In this document: piece after piece, positions 1 through 5,606 of the stretch
Position numbering within the stretch: the stretch's first letter is position 1
Layout: each line of letters opens with the position of its first letter
NCBI GenBank assembly: GCA_007134625.1
Contig: SLKL01000016.1
Location: forward strand, 1-7,304
Reading direction: 5' to 3'
Origin: Saprospiraceae bacterium
GTDB taxonomy: Bacteria; Bacteroidota; Bacteroidia; Chitinophagales; Saprospiraceae
Length of the DNA: 7,304 bases
Position numbers and translations under genes: made by a program
Notes under the pieces: generated by a model
The model's input: only the letters and a program-made list of their open reading frames with translations
Told to the model about the DNA's origin: nothing
Databases searched by the model: none

Positions 1-213
1 GGAACAGTCCGTTTTTGCAATGCACTGGAATATTCCAAAGCACCAACCTTGGGCGATACCGATACACTGCTGCTTCACCCTGCGACCTCCTCCCACATCA
101 ATGTGGATAAACAGATCCGCGAGTCCACGGGAATTGAAGACTCACTTATCAGGATTTCTACCGGCATAGAAGATATAGATGATTTAATTGCGGAATTAGA
201 AAAAGCATTATAG
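1..213 (+). CDS. Cys/Met metabolism PLP-dependent enzyme, C-terminal fragment (O-acetylhomoserine sulfhydrylase-like)
   Basis: The frame is open from the first base to a TAG at 211-213, giving the last 70 residues of a protein that begins outside the window. The fragment carries the C-terminal signature of the Cys/Met metabolism PLP-dependent family: a GDTDTLLLHPATSSH block at residues 19-33, then the SLIRISTGIEDIDDLIAEL segment near the end. In this family the HPA-(S/T)-x-(T/S)-H block lies close to the active site, and the final helix closes the small C-terminal domain. The GDTxTL form before HPA resembles O-acetylhomoserine sulfhydrylases (homocysteine synthesis from O-acetylhomoserine and sulfide) more than cystathionine gamma-synthases, which usually read GGVESL. 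The lysine that binds PLP lies outside the window, so the exact reaction is not settled. Family assignment is firm; subfamily is inference. Confidence 0.88.
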   Translation, partial: GTVRFCNALEYSKAPTLGDTDTLLLHPATSSHINVDKQIRESTGIEDSLIRISTGIEDIDDLIAELEKAL

Positions 214-216
214 TTA

Positions 217-285
217 GCTACTGGCTTCTGGCTATTGGCTACTGGCTTCTGGCTGCTTGCTTCTGGCTGCTTGCTTCTGGCTTGG
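217..285. repeat. Degenerate GGCT/TTCTGGCT tandem repeat
   Basis: Starting 3 bp after the stop of the PLP enzyme, the unit GCTACTGGCTTCTGGCT occurs at 217-233 and again, identical, at 238-254. It is followed by a perfect 14-bp tandem duplication (GCTTGCTTCTGGCT) at 255-268 and 269-282. A degraded copy in inverted orientation lies at about 336-357 (AGCTAATAGCTACAAGCCAA), so the tract could fold back on it. I recall similar low-complexity tracts between genes in other Bacteroidota, but cannot confirm that here. No coding function is seen. Confidence 0.8.
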
Positions 286-385
286 TTACGCGATTCAAAT
301 ATTATTTACTGTGATATTAAGCTGTTAATAACAATAAGCTAATAGCTACAAGCCAACTTAAGCAACTTTTTTCGAAGGAAGTCGT

Positions 386-393
386 TATTTTTG
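386..393 (+). promoter_or_regulatory. Putative Bacteroidota -7 promoter box for the TPR gene
   Basis: TATTTTTG fits the TAnnTTTG -7 consensus of the Bacteroidota primary sigma factor and lies 20 bp before the ATG at 414, implying a short leader. No clean TTTG -33 box is present at the usual distance; the closest is a T-rich run at 367-372, which is too near. The assignment rests on the -7 box and its placement. Confidence 0.5.
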
Positions 394-413
394 CAATTAC
401 AACAAAGAAGAAT

Positions 414-2213
414 ATGCGTTTTATATTGCCCTTGATATTTCTGTTTTTTTCTACTGCTTTGATTGGTCAGTCGGCACAGCTTGCAAATCAGTATTTTAGC
501 AACCGTGAGTACGACAAAGCAGCATCTATGTATGAAGCATTGCTGCGTCAAAATGAACGCTCTACACATTATTTCGACCGCTTGATGGAGTGCTATTTAC
601 ATTTAGAGAGATATGACAGGGCACAGGATGCTATAGCCGATCGCTTGAGAAAATTTCCCGATGAAACCCATCAGCTGCTTGTATTGGGTAGGATATATGA
701 GGCACAGGGCAATTACGATCGGGCGAACCGGCAGTATGAACAAGCACTTCGACGACTTCCTGCCAATCGGAATACTGTAGTCAGACAGGCTGTTAGTTTT
801 ACCAATATGGGTAATTTTGAAATGGCTTTAAAGACCTATGAAAAGGGGGTTGAACTACTTGGGGATGAAAATATGTTTGCTCATAATTTAGCAGATTTAT
901 ACCGTAGGACCGGAAATCGGGAGAAGATGGTTTATTACTATCTAGTCAACCTGGAAAATAGTCCACAGCGTTTAAATAATCTGCAAACTATTTTTCAACG
1001 GTTTTTCTCTGAAGAGGATTACGAGGAGTTAGAATTGCAACTCTACGGCAAAATACAGGATGCACCCGATAATGAATCGTTTCCTGAGTTGTTGGCTTGG
1101 ATTTATATAAATAGATCGGATTTTAGATCTGCATTAGTACAATATCGTGCCCTTGACCGACGACTCAATGAGGATGGCAAAAGAGTATTCGAACTTGCAC
1201 AGACTGCCAAAAACGAAGGAGACCTCGCCACTGCAATAGAAGCTTTTAACTACATAACTTCCAATAAAGGGCTTGATTCTCCTTACTATATCTCATCCAA
1301 GCAACATGCATTGAATGCCATGCGAATGAAAATTCAGCGCAGCCCTGATGCATCTACTGAAATGCTTTTGGAGCTGGAAAATGAGTTTTTGTCTTTTTTG
1401 GAAGAATTTGGACGCAATACGAGAACGGCACCTATTATATCTGAATTGGGGCGATTTTATGCGCTTTATCTCAACGATATTGACAGGGCTATTCAAACTT
1501 TGGATGAATTGCTTAACATGCCCGGCTTAAACAGGTTTCTGGAGGCGCAGGTAAAACTGGATTTAGGAGACTACTACCTTATTAAAGGTGAAAGATGGGA
1601 GGCCACTTTGCTGTATTCTCAGGTGGACAAAGACTTTCCTGAAGAAATGCTAGGTGAAGAAGCTCGTTTTCGCAATGCCAGATTGTCTTATTTTATGGGT
1701 GATTTCCAATGGGCGCAATCACAGTTTAGTATCCTGAAAGCAGCTACTTCAAGATTGATTGCCAATGACGCCATTGATCTCTCTGTTTTTATTATGGACC
1801 ATATGGGATTAGATACGACGGAACAACCACTTATGCGATTTGCTACAAGTGAATTGCTTATTTTCCAAAACCGATATGAAGAAGCTTTTGAAATACTGAG
1901 GGATTTAGTCGAAGACTACCCCGGGCACACTTTAGAGGCGCATGTTTTTTATTTAAAAGGTCAAACATACAGGGAGATGGGAGATTTTGATCAGGCTCAC
2001 CGCTATTACACCAAGGTAGTAGATAAACATGGTGATGGTATTCGCGCCGACCACGCCCTTTATCGTTTAGGGGTAATGTGGCAAGATGATTTGCAAAACC
2101 CGACCAAAGCCTCTGATTATTTTGAGACTATCTTTTTAGATTACAGAGATAGTAGATTCTCAGCAGATGCGAGGACAAGATACCGTGCCATAAGAGACGG
2201 CAGCCAACCATAA
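414..2213 (+). CDS. Secreted tetratricopeptide-repeat (TPR) protein
   Basis: This 599-residue protein starts with a signal peptide (residues 1-18, hydrophobic core LPLIFLFFSTALIG, cleavage probably near GQ-S), so it should act in the periplasm or at the outer membrane. The rest is almost entirely helical repeats. Clear TPR units occupy about residues 20-190, with typical patterns such as YDKAASMYEALL, YEAQGNYDRANRQYEQAL and MGNFEMALKTYEKGV. More divergent repeats fill 220-300 and 340-450, and a well-formed final set lies near 485-585 (YEEAFEILRDLVEDYPG, MGDFDQAHRYYTKVV). TPR arrays mediate protein-protein contacts; no catalytic domain is visible. The ATG at 414 is supported by the signal peptide starting there and by a -7 promoter box 20 bp upstream. 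The DUF4286 gene follows after 11 bp and is probably co-transcribed. The partner protein and exact role cannot be read from the sequence. Confidence 0.9.
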   Translation: MRFILPLIFLFFSTALIGQSAQLANQYFSNREYDKAASMYEALLRQNERSTHYFDRLMECYLHLERYDRAQDAIADRLRKFPDETHQLLVLGRIYEAQGNYDRANRQYEQALRRLPANRNTVVRQAVSFTNMGNFEMALKTYEKGVELLGDENMFAHNLADLYRRTGNREKMVYYYLVNLENSPQRLNNLQTIFQRFFSEEDYEELELQLYGKIQDAPDNESFPELLAWIYINRSDFRSALVQYRALDRRLNEDGKRVFELAQTAKNEGDLATAIEAFNYITSNKGLDSPYYISSKQHALNAMRMKIQRSPDASTEMLLELENEFLSFLEEFGRNTRTAPIISELGRFYALYLNDIDRAIQTLDELLNMPGLNRFLEAQVKLDLGDYYLIKGERWEATLLYSQVDKDFPEEMLGEEARFRNARLSYFMGDFQWAQSQFSILKAATSRLIANDAIDLSVFIMDHMGLDTTEQPLMRFATSELLIFQNRYEEAFEILRDLVEDYPGHTLEAHVFYLKGQTYREMGDFDQAHRYYTKVVDKHGDGIRADHALYRLGVMWQDDLQNPTKASDYFETIFLDYRDSRFSADARTRYRAIRDGSQP

Positions 2214-2224
2214 AAATTATCGAC

Positions 2225-2533
2225 GTGATTATATACAATGTTACCGTAAATATTGAAGACTCAGTTCACGAGGAATGGAAAAGTTGGATGCTCAAAGTCC
2301 ATATACCCGATGTGATGAACACCGGCTTTTTTTCGCGCTATCATTTTTGCAGACTAATGCACGATGAGCCCCAAGGGACTACCTATGCCATTCAATATTT
2401 TTGCCCAAGTATGGAAAGCCTGGAGAATTATCTCGAAAACTTTGCTCCCAAACTCCAACAGGAACATTCCGAAAAATACAAAGACCGCTTCGTAGCATTC
2501 AGAACTTTCCTGGAGCTTGAAGGAGAAGGGTAG
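2225..2533 (+). CDS. DUF4286 family protein
   Basis: This 102-residue protein opens with MIIYNVTVNIEDSVHEEW and continues with a conserved HIPDVMNTGFFSRYHFCRL segment (residues 26-44), then TTYAIQYFCPSMESLENYL (residues 52-70). These are hallmarks of DUF4286, a small Bacteroidota-enriched family of roughly 100 residues with alternating strands and helices, of unknown function. The start is a GTG at 2225. It is chosen because the family begins with a (M)IIYNVTVNI-like first strand and there is no ATG in frame at the right place. No Shine-Dalgarno sequence is seen in the 11 bp after the TPR stop codon, so translation may be coupled to that of the upstream gene. No signal peptide is present, so it is probably cytoplasmic, unlike its secreted neighbour. 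Family identity is fairly sure; function is unknown. Confidence 0.85.
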   Translation: MIIYNVTVNIEDSVHEEWKSWMLKVHIPDVMNTGFFSRYHFCRLMHDEPQGTTYAIQYFCPSMESLENYLENFAPKLQQEHSEKYKDRFVAFRTFLELEGEG

Positions 2534-2582
2534 TTTTATATTTTCTATCACTTTTGGTATGAACTTCCCAATTAGTGTATTT

Positions 2583-2631
2583 ACAGTAGGTACTGTTATC
2601 CGTGATTGCTGTAAGCAAATCCGTAGGGATT
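2583..2631. other. Cluster of three short inverted repeats between convergent genes
   Basis: Three small potential hairpins lie in 49 bp between the converging DUF4286 and barrel genes. They are ACAGTA-GG-TACTGT at 2583-2596; GATTGCT-GTA-AGCAA(A)TC at 2604-2621, with one bulged base; and AATCC-GTAG-GGATT at 2618-2631. The last two overlap, so they cannot form together. None is followed by a T-run, so this is not a canonical intrinsic terminator. The remainder of 2534-2756 shows nothing I recognise. Confidence 0.3.
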
Positions 2632-2756
2632 CTTTAAATATGTGGGGTACGTTTTACAATTAGAGTCCACCATTTCGCTGAAACTTCTTTAAGGAATATC
2701 CATGAATCGCGAATTTGGTAATCTACCGCTCAGATTTCTTTAGTCTCAAACTTTAT

Positions 2757-3428
2757 TTACAATCTAATTTCCAGTCCGAAAAAGATATTAGACAAATTTA
2801 AATTGAATCCAAAGGAGCTAAAATCATTAGCTGCATCACTTTTTTTATCTTCCCAATTGCCATTAACATAACTTAATCCCCCTGATCTCAATGTTGCTCT
2901 CAGCTGATCAGAAATGTTGTACATTAAGCCTAATCCGGCTCCTAATTGCAGAAAATTGGTTTGTACCTCTCCAGCTCGATTGGAATTTTGGAATTCTTTC
3001 TCGTTCGATATAAAATAATTAATATTAGGCTGAAGATAAAAAGAAAGTTGATTGTCCGGGTTTACTATGTGTCTTGAAAATACTCCAAATCCTATTTGAT
3101 ACGAATTGCGTTTAAGTTCTCCGGAACCCGGTGATGGAAAAAAAGAAGAAATTTCGGATGTGCTTCTACCTACCCCAATATCAACACCTAAGCCTAAAAT
3201 TAACCTTGGATTAATTTCCTTTCCAATATAAGGAGCGAAACCAAAAAATGTAGATTTTGATTCGTTGGTGGGAGTTAATACAAGTCCTAACCCAGCCGGA
3301 CTAGAATTATTTGTTGTAGAAAAATTTACAGAACCTCCCAGAATAAACTTATCGCTCATTTCAGCTTCTTGAGCTGTGGTATATTGGAATATTGCTAGTA
3401 ACAACACAATGAAGTTAATTTTTTTCAT
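2757..3428 (-). CDS. Outer-membrane beta-barrel protein
   Basis: The 223-residue product begins with a signal peptide (MKKINFIVLLLAIFQYTTAQ; cleavage likely after TTA or TAQ). The mature part alternates short amphipathic strands and turns, as in small outer-membrane barrels: KFILGGSVNFSTT, TFFGFAPYIGKEI, LILGLGVDIGVGRS, SYQIGFGVFSRHI, QLSFYLQPNINYFIS, FLQLGAGLGLMYNI, QLRATLRSGGLSYV and a final FFGLEIRL. That gives roughly eight strands, consistent with a porin-like or OmpW/OmpX-sized barrel of the Bacteroidota outer-membrane beta-barrel families. It has no plug, TonB box or enzymatic motif. It runs toward the TPR/DUF4286 pair and appears monocistronic, with its own promoter box at 3448-3455. 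The start at 3428 is supported by the signal peptide. The ligand, if any, is unknown. Confidence 0.82.
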   Translation of the reverse strand: MKKINFIVLLLAIFQYTTAQEAEMSDKFILGGSVNFSTTNNSSPAGLGLVLTPTNESKSTFFGFAPYIGKEINPRLILGLGVDIGVGRSTSEISSFFPSPGSGELKRNSYQIGFGVFSRHIVNPDNQLSFYLQPNINYFISNEKEFQNSNRAGEVQTNFLQLGAGLGLMYNISDQLRATLRSGGLSYVNGNWEDKKSDAANDFSSFGFNLNLSNIFFGLEIRL

Positions 3429-3447
3429 GGATGGAGATTTTATTTAA

Positions 3448-3482
3448 CAAATTTAATGTTTTTCATCCAAAAGCATTGCAAA
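3448..3482 (-). promoter_or_regulatory. Putative promoter of the beta-barrel gene
   Basis: Read on the minus strand, TAAATTTG (3455-3448) matches the TAnnTTTG -7 consensus. A TTTG at 3482-3479 lies 23 bp further upstream, at the long end of the spacing seen in Bacteroidota promoters. The box ends 19 bp before the ATG, giving a very short leader. Confidence 0.55.
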
Positions 3483-3556
3483 TTGTTTATAAATATTTAC
3501 AGTTTTGAGTACATTACAAAAAATTGGGAGTTAAAAGAACCTTTATTTCATAGTTT

Positions 3557-3645
3557 ACCTATCGGTAGGCAAGGCGAAGCCTCTAAGAAAGTTTATCAAG
3601 CCAAAGGCAGGGCAAAGTTAAGTTTGCCATCCGGACGTGGCAAAG
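3557..3645. repeat. Multi-hairpin palindromic intergenic element (encodes LPIGRQG in one frame)
   Basis: Several inverted repeats are packed here. CCTA-TCGG-TAGG lies at 3558-3569 and AGGC-GAA-GCCT at 3572-3582. GGCAAA (3611-3616) pairs with TTTGCC (3623-3628). TTTGCCA (3623-3629) also pairs with TGGCAAA (3638-3644) around an 8-nt loop that contains the palindrome TCCGGA. The last two stems share 3623-3628, so they are alternatives. The first hairpin read in the plus frame gives PIGRQG, a string I recall from spurious Bacteroidota open frames that cross dispersed intergenic repeats. Whether it is repeated in this genome cannot be seen from one window. Confidence 0.6.
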
Positions 3646-3723
3646 GGTATGTGGTTATTTCAGTATTGTAATTAAAAAACATATAGTTTCTTTCATTGAA
3701 GTCTGAATTTACTTAATTCTGCT

Positions 3724-3887
3724 CAAATAAAATCTGTGCTAACATGTGCAAATCTTCAGTAACTAGAGCCTACCCCCAATTTCATTGGAGGGGGAACAAG
3801 TGAGGTGAAAAAAGTATACAAGAGTATAGAGTTTAGGCGCCGTGTGAATTTAAACCACAGATTCCTCAGATTCCCACAGATTAAAAA
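3724..3887. repeat. Stem-loop repeat with AATCTGTG/CACAGATT arms, copy 1 (interrupted in left arm)
   Basis: This is a direct repeat of 3995-4133. The left arm has AATCTGTG-type units (3731-3755) and the right arm has CACAGATT-type units (3855-3882); together they form a long imperfect inverted repeat. The roughly 50-bp segment between the arms (3805-3855) differs from copy 2 at only three positions. The left arm is interrupted: where copy 2 has two bases, copy 1 has 48 bp (3756-3803) holding a C-run/G-run hairpin. Confidence 0.8.
3756..3803. repeat. Small hairpin insert inside repeat copy 1
   Basis: These 48 bp replace two bases of copy 2. They contain CCCCCAAT (3773-3780), a TTC loop and ATTGGAGGGGG (3784-3794), a stem with one bulged A, followed by ACAAGT (3796-3801). 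The same CCCCAAT...GGGA...ACAAGT order appears in the insert of copy 2, so the two inserts look related. The boundaries come from comparison with copy 2. Confidence 0.6.
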
Positions 3888-3891
3888 CTCG

Positions 3892-3899
3892 TATTTTTG
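3892..3899 (+). promoter_or_regulatory. Promoter-like -7 box between the two repeat copies
   Basis: TATTTTTG matches TAnnTTTG and is flanked exactly by a 4-bp inverted repeat (CTCG 3888-3891, CGAG 3900-3903). An ATG follows 38 bp downstream at 3938 behind an A-rich run, but it opens only six codons. There is no TTTG -33 box at standard spacing. It may be a leftover promoter. Confidence 0.3.
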
Positions 3900-3994
3900 C
3901 GAGAATCATTATTACTTGAAATCAAAAAAAAAGAAAAATGGCATCAACAGGGTGGTAATGTGATTAAATACACGACAACATCATCAATTTAGTA

Positions 3995-4133
3995 CAAATA
4001 AAATCTGTGCTAATCTGTGCAAATCTGTGGTGAAAAAAGTATACAGGAGTATAGAGTTTAGGCGTGGTGTGAATTTAAACCACAGATTCCCCAATAAGTG
4101 GGAGACAAGTCCTCAGATTCACACAGATAAAAA
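3995..4133. repeat. Stem-loop repeat with AATCTGTG/CACAGATT arms, copy 2 (interrupted in right arm)
   Basis: The left arm (4001-4030) holds three AATCTGTG-type units in near-tandem. The right arm (4079-4129) holds the matching CACAGATT, CAGATT and CACAGAT units in inverted order. With the insert removed, about 28 bp of arm pairs with few mismatches around a loop of about 50 bp. The insert at 4091-4110 splits the right arm. The repeat starts 271 bp after copy 1 in the same orientation and ends about 75 bp beyond the stop of the VWA gene, so on the minus strand it could fold in that gene's 3' region. Confidence 0.8.
4091..4112. repeat. Small insert inside repeat copy 2, with CC duplicated at its edges
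   Basis: Copy 1 reads GATTCCTCAGATT, while copy 2 has 22 extra bases in the same place. The extra piece (CCAATAAGTGGGAGACAAGT) is bounded by CC on both sides (4089-4090 and 4111-4112), consistent with a tiny target duplication. It shares CCCCAAT and ACAAGT with the insert in copy 1. Confidence 0.55.
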
Positions 4134-4206
4134 CACCTAATTTAATTCACTTAAATTCTCCTTCGTAAAATAAAGCCGAAAGTTTCTAATGACATAACAA
4201 CTCAAC

Positions 4207-5343
4207 TCACCCCCCATAAAACCCCCTCCTCACCTTCGCCTCCTCATTAGAAAGTGCCTGTATCATCAGAGCGGGAAATTTATCCGGGGTGCATCCAAAA
4301 ACGGGAATGCCCAAAGCTACAAGGGAAGCAGCCATTTGTTTGTCGTATTCGGGATTGCCTTCGTCGCTGAGAGTGGTCAGACAAATGCATTTGACACCTT
4401 TGTTGTGAAGGGTGCTGAATGCAGGGATAACGCGCTGAGGATAGTAGCCCTCCTCCAGATCGCTGATGATGAAAAGGATGGTGCGATCGGGATGGTCAAT
4501 TAAGCCATTAGCGTATTGCAGGGCTTTTGAAATATTAGTTCCACCCCCGAGTTCCTTTCCAAAAAGCAGATCGGTGGGGTCATCGAGATATTCCGATACG
4601 TCCGCTACTTCCGAATCAAACATAATCAAGTGGGTGGACAGCGAAGGAAGGGACGCAAGTACACAGCCGTAAATACTCGCATAGACCAGAGAATTGCTCA
4701 TGGATGCGCTGGAGTCCACGAGAACAATGATTTTTTTGTTTTGCTTTTTGTTGCGCGGGAAAGAATAGATTTTCTCCGGAATAATGGTTTGCGACTCCGG
4801 ATCGTAGTGTCTGAGGTTGCGTAAAATGGTTTTTCTCCAGTCCAATTCTGTTTTGTACGGTGTTTTACGGACAGACTGCCGGAGCAGATAGCCCGTGTAA
4901 GCTTTTTCCGTTTGCGTCTGAAGCAGGTGTTTTACTTTATCGACTATCTTTCTGATGACAATCCGTGCCGTTTCCTTTGCTTCTTCAGGGAGAGAGCCTT
5001 TTAAACTGAGGATGGCACTGACGAGTCGGATATCGGGTTCAATTTTATCAGCAACCTCTTTTTCAGCCAGTAATTCTATCAACCCCAATCGCTCAATGGC
5101 ATCCAATTGTACCATGGAGACCACCTCGGAAGGAAAATAGTTTCTAATATCCTCTAACCAATCGGCCACTTTGGGGTAGGACTTTCTGATGCCTCCTTTT
5201 CTGTTGCTGCCACCGTAAATGCCGGACAATGCTTTGTCTAACTTTTTCTCTTCAGTACTCAAAGGAGCATCGTTTTCCGGGTCCGCTTCCGTACCCAGAA
5301 TGAGTTTCCACCTGTTAAAATGGGTGTTATCGTCTTTTGACAT
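4207..5343 (-). CDS. VWA-domain protein of the MoxR/VWA/SWIM/DUF5682 type
   Basis: This 378-residue protein has two parts. Residues 1 to about 200 form a helical domain with the signatures RWKLILG (11-17), KLDKALSGIYG (34-44), DWLEDIRNYFPSEVV (61-75), DAIERLGL (81-88) and LDWRKTILRNLRHYDPE (167-183). About 203-378 is a von Willebrand factor A domain. Its metal-binding (MIDAS) residues are complete: DxSxS at D210, S212 and S214; T269 in GGGTN; and D295 in ISDLEEG. In known relatives such proteins work with a MoxR-type AAA ATPase and are encoded beside SWIM-domain and DUF5682 proteins; YehP of E. coli is a relative of this type. None of those partners is present here. It has no signal peptide, so it is cytoplasmic. 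It is the last gene of a three-gene operon, starting 5 bp after the stop of the GlsB/YeaQ-type gene, so translation is probably coupled. Its molecular target is unknown. Confidence 0.88.
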   Translation of the reverse strand: MSKDDNTHFNRWKLILGTEADPENDAPLSTEEKKLDKALSGIYGGSNRKGGIRKSYPKVADWLEDIRNYFPSEVVSMVQLDAIERLGLIELLAEKEVADKIEPDIRLVSAILSLKGSLPEEAKETARIVIRKIVDKVKHLLQTQTEKAYTGYLLRQSVRKTPYKTELDWRKTILRNLRHYDPESQTIIPEKIYSFPRNKKQNKKIIVLVDSSASMSNSLVYASIYGCVLASLPSLSTHLIMFDSEVADVSEYLDDPTDLLFGKELGGGTNISKALQYANGLIDHPDRTILFIISDLEEGYYPQRVIPAFSTLHNKGVKCICLTTLSDEGNPEYDKQMAASLVALGIPVFGCTPDKFPALMIQALSNEEAKVRRGFYGG

Positions 5344-5348
5344 GCTGT

Positions 5349-5591
5349 TTACTTGCTCACCAGATTAGCCAGCCACAACAAAATAATAGCTCCAAAAGCC
5401 GCGGTAATCAATGAAGGAATCAGTCCTGCACCTGCCTGAAAACCCAAAAGAGATATTACCCAGCCGCCAACTACACCTCCTATAATACCCAGGAGGATGT
5501 TGACAAAAAGACCGGAACCTTTTCCTTTGTAAATAACTGAAGCCAGCCATCCTGCTATGCCTCCGATGATAATGAATAGAATGAAGTTCAT
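5349..5591 (-). CDS. GlsB/YeaQ/YmgE family small membrane protein
   Basis: The product is 80 residues long with three predicted membrane segments (about 2-20, 28-50 and 57-77) and glycine-rich helix motifs GGIAGWLAS (10-18) and GIIGGVVGGW. This is the pattern of the transglycosylase-associated / GlsB/YeaQ/YmgE stress-response family (about 80-85 residues). Members are often induced by envelope or general stress, and their molecular role is not established; the transglycosylase name does not imply enzyme activity. It lies 15 bp after the flavin reductase stop and 5 bp before the VWA start, so it should share their transcript. The length is normal and the gene looks intact. Confidence 0.9.
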   Translation of the reverse strand: MNFILFIIIGGIAGWLASVIYKGKGSGLFVNILLGIIGGVVGGWVISLLGFQAGAGLIPSLITAAFGAIILLWLANLVSK

Positions 5592-5606
5592 GTTAAAGAA
5601 TTTTGA

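Larger units (their letters stand above)
3429..4206. other. Gene-free, repeat-rich intergenic stretch
   Basis: About 780 bp between the barrel gene's start and the VWA gene's stop hold no credible gene. The only sizeable plus-strand open frame (3456-3671) runs straight through a palindromic element and has no protein-like character outside it. The stretch contains the barrel promoter, a multi-hairpin element (3557-3645), two copies of a stem-loop repeat (3724-3887 and 3995-4133), and between them a promoter-like box with a six-residue open frame. 4134-4206 shows nothing recognisable. Confidence 0.75.

Noticed and set aside
339..569. 76-codon minus-strand open frame rich in cysteine
   Set aside because: It overlaps the signal-peptide region of the TPR gene and has an odd composition with no recognisable family.
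3456..3671. 71-codon plus-strand open frame containing LPIGRQG
   Set aside because: It crosses a palindromic repeat element, overlaps the promoter of the barrel gene, and has no domain-like composition; the familiar peptide string comes from the repeat itself.
3724..4133. CRISPR array from repeated AATCTGTG units
   Set aside because: Units are short, irregularly spaced and arranged as inverted arms around a conserved loop; there are no unique spacers of constant length and no cas genes.
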